Source: Diospyros lotus (taxonomy: Eukaryota; Streptophyta; Magnoliopsida; Ericales; Ebenaceae). Taken from it: a stretch of 64,000 nt of DNA. The position numbers were made by a program, and so were the translations under genes. The stretch spans positions 14,390,907-14,454,906 of the forward strand of contig NC_068351.1 of the NCBI RefSeq assembly GCF_014633365.1. Direction: 5' to 3'. Shown piece after piece: positions 11,367 through 24,600 of the stretch. Positions within the stretch are counted from its first letter, which is position 1, and each line of letters starts with the position of its first letter. Under the pieces are notes generated by a model that searched no databases, had not been told where the DNA came from, and saw only the letters and a list, made by a program, of their open reading frames with translations.

Positions 11367-12380
11367 ATGAGGGGAAATCAGCCACCGCCTCCGACCTCCG
11401 GCACCTCCAACCGCAATCGTCAACGGCGGCGATCTGACTTGACCTTACCGCTCCCACAGCGGAGCCCGACTCTGGCCGTGCCACTTCCTCTACCTCCGAG
11501 CTCGGCCCCTTTACGGTCCTCGAACTCGACTGTTAGCTTCTCGGAGCTGGAGCGGATCAACAGAATCGGAAGCGGCAGCGGCGGCACGGTCTACAAGGTG
11601 CTCCACCGCCGCACCGGCAAGCTCTACGCCTTGAAGGTGATCCACGGCAACCATGAGGACTCCGTCCTCGGCCAGATGCGCCGCGAAATCGAGATCCTCC
11701 GCGACGTCGACAACCCTAGCGTCGTCAAGTGCCACGACATGTTCGACCACGCGGGCGAGATCCAGGTCCTCCTCGAGTACATGGACGGTGGATCTCTCGA
11801 AGGCACTCACATCCACCACGAGCGCTCTCTCGCCGATCTCTCCCGTCAGGTCCTCTCCGGCCTCTACTACCTTCATGGACGGAAGATTGTGCACAGAGAC
11901 ATCAAGCCCTCGAATCTGTTAATCAACTCGCGGAAACAGGTGAAGATAGCCGACTTTGGAGTGTCGAGAATCCTGGCGCAGACGATGGATCCGTGTAATT
12001 CGTCGGTGGGGACGATCGCGTACATGAGTCCGGAGAGAATCAACACCGATCTTAACCACGGAAAGTACGACGGCTACGCCGGAGATATATGGAGCTTCGG
12101 GGTGAGCATTCTGGAGTTCTATTTAGGACGGTTCCCGTTCGCGGTGGGGCGGCAGGGGGATTGGGCGAGCCTCATGTGCGCCATCTGCATGTCGCAGCCG
12201 CCGGAGGCGCCTCCGACGGCGTCGAGAGAGTTCCGTGACTTCATATCTTGTTGCCTGCAGATGGATCCGGCGAAGAGATGGACCGCCGGCCAATTGCTCC
12301 GGCACCCTTTCATTAACAACAATCAGGTTCATCATCAGCCTCACCAACTACTACCTCCACCTCCACTATTTGCTTCTTGA
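11367..12380 (+). CDS. MKK4/5-like: MAP kinase kinase, MKK4/MKK5 type (group C)
   Basis: This is a 337-residue dual-specificity protein kinase, a MAPKK that phosphorylates the TxY loop of MAP kinases. MKK4/MKK5 relatives activate MPK3/MPK6 in immunity, stomatal and abscission signalling. The N-terminus has a basic-plus-LxL docking site ([15 protein letters not shown], residues 16-30). The kinase domain runs from about 58 to 315: Gly loop GSGSGGTV at 68-75, catalytic Lys90 in [12 protein letters not shown] at 176-183, DFG at 196-198, and a plant-type S/T-x5-S/T activation site at Thr206 and Ser212. SPER at 221-224 and DIWSFGV at 240-246 follow. All key residues are present. It has no introns, as is usual for groups C and D. 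The Pro-rich tails lie outside the fold. The ATG at 11367 keeps the docking site and gives a family-typical length. Whether it is MKK4 or MKK5 cannot be decided. Confidence 0.95.
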   Translation: MRGNQPPPPTSGTSNRNRQRRRSDLTLPLPQRSPTLAVPLPLPPSSAPLRSSNSTVSFSELERINRIGSGSGGTVYKVLHRRTGKLYALKVIHGNHEDSVLGQMRREIEILRDVDNPSVVKCHDMFDHAGEIQVLLEYMDGGSLEGTHIHHERSLADLSRQVLSGLYYLHGRKIVHRDIKPSNLLINSRKQVKIADFGVSRILAQTMDPCNSSVGTIAYMSPERINTDLNHGKYDGYAGDIWSFGVSILEFYLGRFPFAVGRQGDWASLMCAICMSQPPEAPPTASREFRDFISCCLQMDPAKRWTAGQLLRHPFINNNQVHHQPHQLLPPPPLFAS

Positions 12381-13819
12381 ATTTACTGTTCTTATGAAAT
12401 CCTGTAATTTTCTTATGAAGGGGTTGGAGAATTTTGATTAAGAATGAGAGAAAATGGAGGAAGTCTGTTACTTTGAGGTTTCAATCAATCAATCAATCAT
12501 TGCATCTTCCTGATAATGTTTACCACAAAAGGAAAATCCATCTTTCAAGAATGGCTCCAATCTATGAACATGTCCTCCTGTTTTTCACAGATTGGATTTG
12601 GGTATTCGATTTCTGGGCAATCTGTTTAAAATGTTTTCCTGTTTTGGTTAAATTTTCTTGCCGGGTTATTTACTGAAAAAGATCAAACAAATGATGAATC
12701 TTTAGGCTAAAAATTCCGGGTTTGATTGGAAAGTCATTATGATGAATCTCTCTCCCATATCTGTCGTCATCATGGAGATAAGAATGATTGTGCGAATCTA
12801 TACTCATGGATTGATTTTGAACATATTCTTTTTTCCATGTCTTAGAAACTCTTTTATCTTCTTTTCCTCGAGTGTTCAAAGATGGATGCATCATGCACTC
12901 TTAACTAGCTAGAGAAGTTCAAAACTAGTCAAGATCTTGTTGGTATTTTAGAAAATCTTCGTATTTAGATTTAAAGGTTGCATCTTCTTCATTATTGAAA
13001 TTCATAATGATGGTATCTTAAAACATGATGGTACCTTTGCTGTTCATTTTCTCTGAGATTGGTGTGTTTTTGGAAAGGTTTTAAATATTCCTTTTCAAAA
13101 AAAAAAAAAATGTTATCTTGGTTGGTGATGCTCTCCCCCTCTCTCTGCAACTGCAAGCGTGAAATGGTTCTGAAACAGTGTTAGAGAATCCATTCTCAGC
13201 ATGGAAAAGTTGCAGGGCCTAATGATGATATCTTGTTGGCTGTTTCAATTGAGTTGGCCATTGGTGTGAATTTTGCCGGCTATCCAACCATTTTTAACCA
13301 CGGTTACCAAGAGGTTGGAATTTAACATCTTTGGCTTATTGGTAGTATCACCTCTCACTCACTAGACTCCTACCCTAATGATGATAATATTCGTTTAGAA
13401 AAATATGTAATTTTTATAATAATAACAATTACAAATTTTAATTCTCAATCTCAGTGTGAAAAGTTAATTATTAATATAATGGTATGTGATGTTTGATTTT
13501 TTAATTATAAATTTATTTTATTTAATCCACTAATCCGAATTTACCATGGGAGAGTGGCTTTAGGATCCGAGATTGCGGCTTCTGTTCTGGCCATCCATTG
13601 TTATAAATGCGTAGTGATTAGTGAGCAGATAATATACGGAAATTGCTAGTAACATCCTCAGATCAGATTTGTTTTTTTTTTATATTTTACATGAAAAGAT
13701 ATTCTTCAAGTGAAAATATATTTTCCGTTTTTTGTTGGGGAATTAATTAATTGTGCTGCTTCATGCCATAATGGGAACATTTCATTCAGGCATCTCACCG
13801 AACAGTTGATGGGTGTGAC

Positions 13820-13870
<51 letters not shown>

Positions 13871-14875
13871 TTCACATTTACATGTATGTATGTGTGTATA
13901 CATACATGACGAAGCACATTAAAATTAGAAAATGACGTTGGTGGTAGGGACTAGGGAGTTCATGAATTCATTCATATCAACAAAAGGACCCAAATGAGAT
14001 GGAGACATCTAATTAGAGAAAATCAGGTTAATAATTACTTCCAACATACACACATGGGAGTTAAAAAAAGGTATACTTAAAGAAAATGTGAAACTATTTA
14101 AGTGGGTAGTTTAATCTTATGAGACTGTCATGCCACTAATCTATCTTGATTATTAGAATAATTATATATATGATTAATGATAATAACACAACATACATAA
14201 TTTACGAGATATTATGCATTCATAATAATAAAATGAATTAGAGTATAAAATACAGCCGGTGACATGAATTATAAGAAAGTGTGTGTGTGAAAGGAGGAGG
14301 TGGATGGAGATTACCTAATTAAATGGGGCAAGTGGCAAAAAGCAAGATGCAGCCACATGACAGACACGCATATGAATATATATGATATGAATCAGCAAGA
14401 AGCTTGAAGCAAAAGCACCGCCCTCGTAGTATATGGGCTTTCGCTTATGTCCGGACGCAAGTCAAACAAAGCTCAAAACAACGCCCGCCAGCAAACCTTC
14501 CAAATCAAATCCTCCTCCTCCTGCTCCTAGTATCGGTATCAATATCAATATCATGATCATGATGCATGGCAACCCCCCCCACCAACCATGTGCCCCTGCC
14601 ACGTGCCTCTCTGCAATTTGCCTCCCAAATTATAATCATGCTGATTAACACCCGCTGGTAAGAAAGTGTGATGTCTTCTCATGATCAGACTTTGGGGAGA
14701 ATTTTCCCGTTTGAGTGAGTCAGAATAAGGTTAACTCTTTTTAAACTTTTTCCATTCTTGTTTAGTTGTAAGAAGACTTGCTATTTCTTTTTGACACTTA
14801 ATAATAATTAATAATGAAGGTGTCGGTTGCAGCATGTATATATTTCTTTCTTCTTATTTGGGTGATGTTTTCAAT
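12381..14875. other. Intergenic DNA downstream of MKK
   Basis: The first 200-300 bases probably include the kinase 3' UTR. No further gene is recognisable. Short open frames lack domains. Confidence 0.4.
13822..13868. repeat. (GA)n microsatellite
   Basis: About 23 uninterrupted GA units, likely length-variable. Confidence 0.95.
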
Positions 14876-15070
14876 GCTAAGTCTTCTCAAGGGTATTTTA
14901 TGTTTTTATAATAATAATAATTAACACACATTTGTCAAGTTAAAAGCCTAAGCACCCACGTAAGCATTGGCATGGGTGGGTGGTGAGGCTTTTGCCTTAA
15001 CAAATGAATGAATGAGTGTCAAACGTCAATTATTATAAGATTGCTAAAACTCATTTTGAGAAGACTTAGC
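14876..15070. mobile_element. Foldback MITE-like inverted repeat
   Basis: The ends are a perfect 15-base inverted repeat, GCTAAGTCTTCTCAA at 14876-14890 and its complement at 15056-15070. Further matches continue inward: ATAATAAT, CATTTGTYAAG, AAAGCCT and CACCCAC, so the whole 195 bases can fold into one imperfect hairpin. A diverged copy of one arm (CACATCTGTCCAGGTAAAAG) follows at about 15090. No clear flanking duplication was found, so the superfamily is unassigned. Confidence 0.6.
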
Positions 15071-16240
15071 TTATATTAAAAAAAAAGACTCACATCTGTC
15101 CAGGTAAAAGTCTTGATTAATGTAATTATTATTATTATTATTTTCTTTTGAATTTTGGTAGAAGTTTGATTTGATTTTGTCTCATTATTCATTGGTCATT
15201 TTCTGTCTTCTACAGACGAGTCATCAAAATAATGTTCATGTCACTTTTGATATTGTTTATAATATATATATATATATATATTATATAATTTTTATTAAGA
15301 GAGGAAAGAGAAAGGGTGAAATAGTCATTTCACATTTTTAAATAGAGGTTAGCATAATTTTTGAAAACCAAGGGGCTGCTGTATCTTCAATGAAGCTTTA
15401 TCTTCAATTTCATTTAAGAAATGTTAAAAGTGTAATTTGCCTAAAATAAATATTAAAAAAAGTCGCATCAAATTTAACAATAATTTGAAAAAAATTTGTC
15501 TTCAATTGTTGACAGAGAAAGATTTCATATTATAAACAGAAACATCAAATATTGTAGTTCATAGAGAAATAGGATGTCAAATGAGACTCACACAGAGCCA
15601 TTAACAAGTCATTGTGTTAGGTTTAGAGATTTTAGGCTTGCGGGCTAAAAGTTAAATTTTGTTAAAATGAATCAAATACTCACTAATTAAAATAAATCAA
15701 TCACTCTTTCAACTCAAATATGAATTTTAATTCCCATATTTAAATTTTAGGGATGTAACATTTGAAATTTGAGTTTTATTTATATACTTAGATACTAAAT
15801 AAATATATATCTGAAATAGATACACCAATGTTTAAATTTGAATATTAACTATTGAGGTAAATTTTACATATTTAAATAGGATATTTGAATATAAATGTTA
15901 ATGGGTACAATAGACATTTTAAATATGTCTACATAATTAAAAAAAAAAAAAAACTCCCGGCCCACGGCCTCTTGGTCTGTTCTGGGCCCGTAAAAAATTG
16001 GGCGGGGCCCAGCTGCAGGGAGGTAATCCTAATCAAATATTGTGGTTAGTTACTGTTGAATTTGGTAGGGAATCTACCTCCAAATATAACAAATGAAATG
16101 GAACATGCGACAAACATAAAATTGCAATTTGATGGTTTGTTAGTTGCTTTATTGGAAAACATTCTCATTTTGCTGGAACAAATTAAACATTAATAAATAA
16201 ATTGAAGTTCCCAATAGCATTTCACAGAACATTCTTCCTT
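15071..16240. other. AT-rich intergenic DNA upstream of the first CAX locus
   Basis: Holds an (AT)n run at about 15259-15281 and a short GC patch at 15955-16025. No gene seen. Confidence 0.4.
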
Positions 16241-16249
16241 CTAGCAAAA

Positions 16250-16405
16250 CAGAGGAACAATCATTTGAAGAAACAAACACTGAGCCCCTTCAGCTGACCT
16301 TCCACTTTCCCTCTCTCTGACTGACTCGGTATATGCGCTAACTTCAATTGCTGTGCCTGTACCAATTGATCGTTTCAACCCCCAGAGCCTTCCTGGATCC
16401 ATCAG
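16250..16405 (+). other. Probable 5' UTR exon of the first CAX locus
   Basis: A pyrimidine-rich leader ends TCCTGGATCCATCAG before a GTAATT donor at 16406. The second CAX locus has an equivalent leader ending TTTTGGATCCAACGAGTTGCT before GTAAGT, and in both genes the next exon starts exactly at the ATG. The transcription start is not known. Confidence 0.45.
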
Positions 16406-19400
16406 GTAATTTTTACTTCTACTTGGACGCCAGTTGCTTCTCTTCCCTTGCCGATTCTCTCATTCCTTTACATTCTTGTAAATTGTGTTCTTGAACATTT
16501 ATCGAGTAGTGCTTTTCTAGAGCTATGATTTTCAGATTTTGGTTTTTCCTTTTCTTTTGGCCAGAAGCGAGATATAGAAATTTTCTGATTAGGACTATGT
16601 TCGATTTGTGCTTTCTCTTCTAACATTGCTATAAATATCATTCCGTTGGAATTTAGTCTCAGAATTGTTCCCTGTATAGGATGCGATCACGCATTGAAAT
16701 CACGAGAAAGAGAACAGAAATTTAGAGTGGTTTGGTCTTTATGGACCCATGTGAATGATTCCACAATAATGGTAGAAATCCACTCAGTGAATGAAGATGT
16801 AGCTTTTGAACAAAATAGCTATCAACCTCTCATGACACAATTTTGGACTGACAAAACAAGAAACCCTCACAAGTCTAATAACTCCAAATAATTGGTTACT
16901 CTCTTACTTAGATGACACTAGTTATCGAGTCATGGCACACTCCATGGACACACAAGCTTAATAACCTGATTACATCCTCTCTCAGATTACCAAGGTATGG
17001 TCACTTAAAACTATACTAGGGATGCCTATAAAGGGGCCAGCAGAGCCATAACTTTTTCAAAGAAAATGTAATGGGAAAATGGATATAATGCCATCCTGAA
17101 ATCTTCGTCAATTTTTACAGGAGCAATCAACAATGGCCCTTAAAGGCAGGAACAGATTATTATGTTTTTTTTTTTTTCATATGGAGAATAGAATAATGAT
17201 GTGATTGTTATTATTCTATGGAGAATGGAACAGAATGAATCATTTTATGGTAAGAATTTTATTTTCCTGGTTGTTAATTTGAATTTTGCTTTTGTGGAAC
17301 AAGTGACAATCTTTTAGAAGCACTGCAGTCATTCCCAACATATAAGTAGACTCAAAATGCACTGCATTGTCTATTAACCTAAAAAAGAAAAAGAACTGCA
17401 TTGTCTGTCTGTATTGTATTGTGATTATGCACTTTCAGTTGACTAAGTACATTGATGATAAGGCAATCCATGAATGCAGGTCCTGAGTTGATATAACTTG
17501 ATTCAGAATTTCAAAAAACTATCGTGTTTCACTCAGATTTCTTTTTATAACTGCTTGGCTTGATTAATGAGTTTTGAATGTGACCAGATGGAACCTGGAG
17601 AAGAGAAGAAAGACCTTGAGTCTGATGGGGAGATCCCTTTATGCTCATCTCAAGCTAGATGTAGATCATGTACTTTTGACTTAGAGGCACCCAATATTTC
17701 ACCTGCAAACCTTCCCAATTTACAGGTTCTTGCTCAAACCCAAGATTAACATCTTGCTTCCTTTTGGACCCCTGGCAATATTGCTGGATTATTTTACTGG
17801 AAGCAAGGTAGAAGTGTGGATTTCAGCAATTATTTCGTCTTTCTTTTGAATTTGAATTTCAAGAAAATCTGAAGTGGTTGGCTTCATTAATGCATTTTGC
17901 AACCCTTTGGATTTTCTATAGAGTGTTGACCCATGACCTTGTTAGATGATTTATGACCATGAAAGTAGTGTGACGTTCCAATATCACTTTGCTCTCAAAG
18001 TAATTACCTTCATGATTTGGTTCCTGATTCCTTTCCTCTTGGTTTATTCTTACAGGGAGCAGTCTTCTTCTTTGCTTCACTGGGCATGACAGCTTTAGCT
18101 GACGGACTAGGTTATACAACTGAGTAAGTTCTGGTTTCTCAACCTGTCATTGGTATTTTAATTCTCCTTTCTTTCATAACAAACTAAGATACTTATCACA
18201 TGTGACACAGGCAACTAGAATTCTATACAGGACCTACTGGTATGTTTATTGTTTTATTACTTGTGATTTACCATGAAAAATAAACTGTAAAACCAGAATA
18301 TTGGATGCAACAATCTAATTGTTTGACACAATAAACATTCTCATGATGTAAATTGTTAAACTTGGATACACCCACCTGTCCCTTCCTAAATGTGCAAATT
18401 ATTAAGATTCTGCTGATGGACAAGCAATAAATAATATATAAAAAAATGCTTTACACTAGATATGCTGTCTCCTAAAACAATGCATTTCTCCCCAGGCTTC
18501 TTACTGTACTCTAATGAAGTGACGGGATAATAATGCTATTTTTTACTACAAATATGAGAAATTTTTTGGCCAAATGCACACCATCTCTGAAGTTATTTCC
18601 TCCAAACTTTTTTTTCTATTAAAGTACTACTTAACAGTAATGACTTCTAGAAAAAGAATCATGTATAGGTAAAATTGGCAATTTATCTCTTCTTCTTCTA
18701 AGTAAATGACACCTCATCCGGTTATTCATAGGCAATTCTAAAAGATTTTTATAACAGAACATAATATGGTCCTAAGATTTTATATATTTGGTGAGATTAC
18801 AACCCTGTCCTTCCAAGGATCCAATGAAGATACAGTATGTTTTGTTGTACATGTTCTTGGTCCATAATGATATGAGTTTGGATATATTTTCAGGAATAAC
18901 AATTTTGCTCAAACATTCCCTGTTGCCCCTATAGACCCTATGCCTAGGACATTGTTCAGACCAAGAGCCATAGTTACTATTTGGGTTCAGTCGTGTTGTC
19001 TTGTTATTGATATTAGCATGAATATGAATTTTACATATTTAGTAATAATACTGCCAATTATTTTTATCTGGCATATATATTATCTAAATCTGAAAGTTTT
19101 CTGTATGGAACTCTAATTTTGTTGCTCAAAATTAATCTATTCAGTTACAGCTTCCAGTTTGCAGTATGCCAGGGCAAACAGATGGTTTTATGCACAAGTT
19201 TAGGCAATGGTAATGCACATATATCTTGGTTGAAATAACACGGTATGCTGACATATGAAACTTAAACTTCCAAATCTTAATTATTTATTTGAATGACTTA
19301 CAGTAGCCCAAATATTCTTCTCAATTTAGTCCACTTGTTTCTGAGTATCTCTGGCAAGAAGTTTCTGGTTGAATCTGCAGGTGCGACCTTTATAAATGCT

Positions 19401-20248
19401 GTATATGGCAACTTAACAGATATTATAATTTCAATGTATGCACTGAAGAAGGGAATGGTTAAGGTAGTTCAACAATTATTATTGGGCACCATCCTGTCGA
19501 ATATGCTATCAGTGCTTGGCTGTGGCTTCTTCACTTGCTGTATCATTCATCACCAGGCACTGCAACATTTCAACAAGGTACAGATTATCATGATTGAATT
19601 GGGTGGTCTTTAATTTCTTATAATCTTGATGCCGCTGAATCAATTATCAATATGTAGGGCACCTCTATAAGAATGCCTGCCTGTACCTCTCCCCCTACAA
19701 AAAATGGTAAAAGAGAGGAAATCTGATTTCTATTTAAATGTTTTAAAATAGGGAGCTGCCTTGATGAAATCAGGATTGCTGTTTATGGATTTTATTACCA
19801 TATTGCTTCCACAAGTACTTTAGTACACACAGACAGAGGTTCATGTTGGGAAGTCAGTGTTATCTTCTCCAACATTTTGCAGCTGCATGATGCTGGTAGC
19901 ATACGTAAGCTACCTTTTCTATGAGCTTGGGAGTCAAAATACCATTTTCATAGTTGCAAGGCAATTTCTATTAGCCAAATCTTGTTGAGGTTCTGTCATG
20001 TGATTGTTCTAATTTGAACAATCAAGGTTTCATGATTAGTGCTTTATATGGCTTATTGTATTTCTCTAAAATCTTAGTAAATGACATGTATAGCTTTATA
20101 TTTGGCAAGGCATATATTCGAATTCTGCAAATTTTTGTCATGTGCTAATTTTCTATTTTTTGAGCTTGAAAGATGCCTTACCATATATTATTTAGAAGAT
20201 CACCTCATTATGTTAAAGGTGTTTTCTTTTGATAGTTTTGGCTAGTGC

Positions 20249-21130
20249 TGTTGGAAAATTTGGAATATTCGTATATTCACATGTCCAAATTGATAGATTA
20301 GTGAATGAAAAATTGTTTGAGAAATGTGTAATATAATATATAATTTATATTATTGTAAAAGTTAAAGAAAGAAAAAAATATAAGATGTGCACTATGCGCT
20401 AAATTATGAGGGTACATTGTGCGAAGCGGCTGATTGAAATTAATAATGCAGAGTACTATATAAGTTATTATTTCAATTATTAATATATATATGAAAGGGG
20501 CCTACTTTATTATATATTATAAAGATATTATATATATATAAATATATAATTGAGGGAGGCAGCAAAGCCTCCCATGTCTTCTCCCTCTTCTCTCCTTCTT
20601 CTTCTTTTCTTTTTTCTTCCTTCTTCCTCTTCTCTTCTTCCTCTTCTATAAATAAAGGGCTTACTTCATTAAAAAAGATGAGAGAATTGATAGTAGAATT
20701 ATTTTCTAAAAATGCTCATACTTTTACAATTTTAATATTGTTCAACTAGTGTTCCAATTCATTGTTAGGTTTTGAAGTTTGTGCTAACTTCTCAATTTGT
20801 AAACTGTTGAACCCTGAGAAATAGACGCCAATTAGCCTCTAGCACTTTCGGTGAGGCGATGAATCTGTTTTAAGGAAATTGTGTGTTACATAGGCTTTGG
20901 TTTTACCATTCCTTTATATACTGTTGTGCTTTTATTTTCCCTTGTGCAGTATTGGATTATTTCAATATTTCTATCATGCTGGTTTAAATACAATATTATA
21001 ATTATATTTTTTAGCAATAATTACAGTATTATAATTATAATTATTGTTTGGCTAACAATCTTAAATCAGAGAATGAAGGGAAAAGAGTACTGAGTACATT
21101 GAAGAAAAATTTTAATATATTTTTCTAACA
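20249..21130. mobile_element. Solo LTR in an intron of the CAX pseudogene
   Basis: The 882-base segment begins TGTTGGAAAA and ends TTTTCTAACA, near-perfect inverted termini, and is flanked by a perfect AGTGC duplication at 20244-20248 and 21131-21135. It contains a TATA-like CTATAAATAAAG near 20645 and no internal coding region. This is the product expected from recombination between the two LTRs of a retrotransposon. Confidence 0.88.
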
Positions 21131-21260
21131 AGTGCATGTTAGTATATTCACCATTGAGAGCCTTTTCAGCATAAAAAGTACATTTTCCCTATAATTTCTT
21201 GCACCTTGCAGAAGGTAGACACAGAGGATTCTGACAAAGAAGAGGTTCCTGATATTAGTC

Positions 21261-21578
21261 TGTCGTGTACGTAGGGGAGCTTACTGTGATAAATGCATAA
21301 TAAGAGAGGCGGGTGTCATTACTAGAATTCTATAGAAGATTGAATGTGGTAATAGGGCCATTTTGTTGGCGCCAACCGCTGGGAACCGAGTATATAAAGT
21401 TCGACCCAATATAATTGTAAGCATCGAACACTTTTGAATTGATTCCTATTCAAATTCTCCCCCTAATTCTACAATTCTCTCCCTCTCAATTCTTCTCCAT
21501 TCTCTTTCCCTACTATTCTGATTCCCGCCTAAACTTTCTCATAAGAAGAACCCCTGTCGGATCCAAGAGGATACGACA
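21261..21578 (+). repeat. Left LTR of the exon-inserted chromovirus
   Basis: Runs from TGTCG to CGACA. It carries a palindromic GTTGGCGCCAAC at 21365-21376 and a TATATAA box at 21391-21397. Confidence 0.93.
21365..21376. promoter_or_regulatory. Palindromic E2F-like site in LTR
   Basis: GTTGGCGCCAAC is a perfect 12-base palindrome and contains TTGGCGCC, which fits the E2F consensus TTSSCGSS. It sits 15 bases before the TATA box and is unchanged in the right LTR at 27900-27911. Confidence 0.55.
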
Positions 21579-21580
21579 AT

Positions 21581-21592
21581 TGGTATCAAAGC
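21581..21592 (+). other. Primer binding site of the chromovirus
   Basis: TGGTATCAAAGC begins two bases after the LTR and is one base off the initiator-Met type TGGTATCAGAGC. Confidence 0.75.
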
Positions 21593-21630
21593 ATTCGCTC
21601 CTTTCTCCCAAGGAATTGAAGACAATAACA

Positions 21631-24600
21631 ATGGCGGATGGAACTCGCATGAAGCAAATGGAACTGCAGCTTCAGCAAGTGTCGGCTACGGTGATGGATG
21701 TCTAGGCTCGAGTTGGATCAATGGAGGAGTCATTAGGTTCGGTGATTGATCGGAGGTTGGAGGAGGTAACAGATCGATTGCGTGGGGATATGCGCAACCA
21801 AATCAAAGAAAAGATGAGAGAGCAAAGCAATATGCTGCGTGATCAGATGCAACAATTTATGCTTATGTTCTCGAGTTAGGCTCGGGTGAGACTATCTCCA
21901 GATTTTCCTCTGAGAGAAAGATCGAATCCAATCTTACCAGGAGTCGGTACGAGCCGGAGAATGGTTGGCTCATCGGAAGCGGAGGGTGATCCGACAGTAT
22001 TGGAAGACAGCGGAATGGGAAGGAGACTAGAAACTTAGGTGAATTCTAATTTTCCCTTACCAAAATTAGAATTACTGGTGTTTGATGAGGCGAAACCTCG
22101 CTGGAGGTTCCGTCGATGTGAGAAACTATTTGGCAGGTGGCGGAGGACCAGAAGATCAGCCTGGCAGTAGCATATTTGAATGACGTAGGGGATGTGTGGT
22201 ACCAAGGCTGGTCATAAGTGAGGGAAGATTGTAATTGGGAGGATTTTGTCAAGGGAATATGTGAGCGGTTCGGGGAGAAGAGAACCATGGACATCATGGA
22301 GGAATTTAACAAGATGAAACAGAATGGTTCGATGCAAGACTACCAACTCCAATTCGAGGAGCTGAAGTCCCAGATGTTGAGCCGTAATCCCTATTTGATC
22401 GAAGATTACTTCGTGGCAAGTTTTCTTAGCGGTTTAAACGAGGAGTTAAGGTTCGCAGTGAAGATGACCAAGCCCCAAACAGTACAAGAAGTAGTAGAGA
22501 ATGATCTGCTTCAGGAGATGAATGTAAAAGCAATAATGAAGGTGCAAAGGACCCAAGCGAGGGGACATGGATCCGTTCCAGCCCCAACGGCATTACCGTC
22601 ACCAACTAACGCGATGCAGCAAGGAGGAAGAGTAATGGAGACAAAGAGGCCTCTGGGATTGTGTTACAGATGCAGAGATAAGTATTACCCCGAGCATCAC
22701 TGTGGCAGACAATTGTTATTATTGGAAGGAGGTGAAGTGGAGAATGATACAGGGGAGGAAAATTTGGTGGCTGGAGAGGAAGGAGAAGAGGAGGACAATG
22801 GCACCATCTCTCTCCATGCTATAAAAGAGGTGGCTAGCAGTAAAATAATCAAGGTGGAAGGGAAGGTACCAGAGGGGTCACTCATGGTGTTGATCAACAG
22901 TGGGAGCACACATAGCTTCATCGACGAGGGAACTACAAGGAAGATGAAGTGTGAGTTATCCAACACTCAACCATTGGCGGTGATAATGGCTAACGGAAGT
23001 CAAGTGTTGAGTAAGTTGGCATGTCTGGGGTTTTGTTGGACAATGCAAGGGGAATCCTTTGAAGCTGATCTTAGATTACTAAAATTGGGGGGTTGCCAAA
23101 TAGTGTTGGGAGTAGATTGGATGAGAGAGGCCAGTCCCATCAGCTTTGACTTTAACAAAATGGAGGTTACATTGGCCAGGGGAGACAAGAGAATTATGTT
23201 GCAAGGAAATGTTGAGATAGGGGTGTGCAAGTTGATCAGAGGAAGAAGGTTGCACATCTCTTTACCATTGAGGCTTATGTTGATCAAGAAGAACAAGGAG
23301 GCCAACGTTTGATGGGCGACAGTATCCCCGCGACTAGCCAATGGTAGGTACATGAATTATCTTCTCTTGATGCACTACTTATTGAGTTTGGGGACTTATT
23401 TGCAGAACCTAACAGCCTACCCCCTAAGAGACCCTTTGATCACACAATTCCCCTACAGCCAAATACAGAACCCATCAATATTCAATCATATAGGTACCCT
23501 CCTAAACTTAAAACCGAGATTGAAACCTTGGTCAAAGAAATGCTCGATCAATCCTTGATCCGACCTAGCAGAAGTCCTTTTGCATCTCTCGTCCTTTTAG
23601 TTAAGAAAAAGAATGGAACTTAGCGCTTCTGCATTGATTACCGCTAGCTCAACAGCATCACCATTAAAAATAAATTCCCTATCCCTATCATTGAAGATCT
23701 ACTCGATGAACTAACTAATGCCTCGATATTTTCTAAACTTGATCTAAGGTCCGGATATCACCAAATTCGGATGAACCCCACTGACATTCCTAAGATCGCT
23801 TTTAGAACTCACCATGGGCATTATGAATTCACCGTAATGCCTTTCGGTTTAACCAATGCTCCCGCAACCTTCCAAGCCCTTATGAATTATATCTTTGAAC
23901 CCTACCTCCGCAAATTTGTTTTGGTATTCTTTGATGATATCCTAATCTATAGCCCCTCTTTCACCCAACACCTAGAGCACCTTAGAACTGCATTTCAAGT
24001 CCTTAGACTCAATCGGTTGTGCATCAAAAAGTCCAAATGTGCCTTTGCTTAGACGTAGGTGGAGTACCTAGGCTATGTGATCTCTAGTGCTGGAGTTAGC
24101 ACTGATCCTAAGAAGATATCGTCAATGTTTGTTAGATATGAGCCCTAAAGACCAATTCTAGTCACACAAAGGAACTCGATCTTGTAATTCTTTAAATATT
24201 ATTTAAATGACAAGTTTATGTTTTATTTAAATTGCAATATGGTTTAAATTATAAAACATATATCCATTAGTATAATAAGGAATGGATACCATTCTTAAGA
24301 GTTAAGAAAACAAGTTACGAATAATCCACAGTTCGTTATACTATAAACATGTTCCTGGCCCTAGAATTCATAATCTGGATAGTAGCAACTTGTAAAGGCC
24401 AACACATCGTCTTCTTCTTTATTCAGTATGAGATACTGAAAGATAAGGTTGGTGAGTCTCATGCCATTCTGTATGAGATATAGAAGGAAGATGTGTAGGT
24501 GTTCGTTACAAAAACGAGTTCACTGAACGGGACTGTTAACATTAAATCACATGGGTTATTTCTCAGGGGTCAATGATTTAATGTTAGCTGTGATTGTGCA

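Noticed and set aside
11511..11894. 127-residue minus-strand open frame opposite the kinase
   Set aside because: It is antisense to the conserved MKK kinase domain and lacks any domain. GC-rich codons of the kinase explain the missing stops.
14433..14648. 71-residue open frame
   Set aside because: Pro/Ile-rich with no domain; chance frame in intergenic DNA.
16646..16891. 81-residue open frame
   Set aside because: It falls in the first intron of the CAX pseudogene and resembles no protein family I know.
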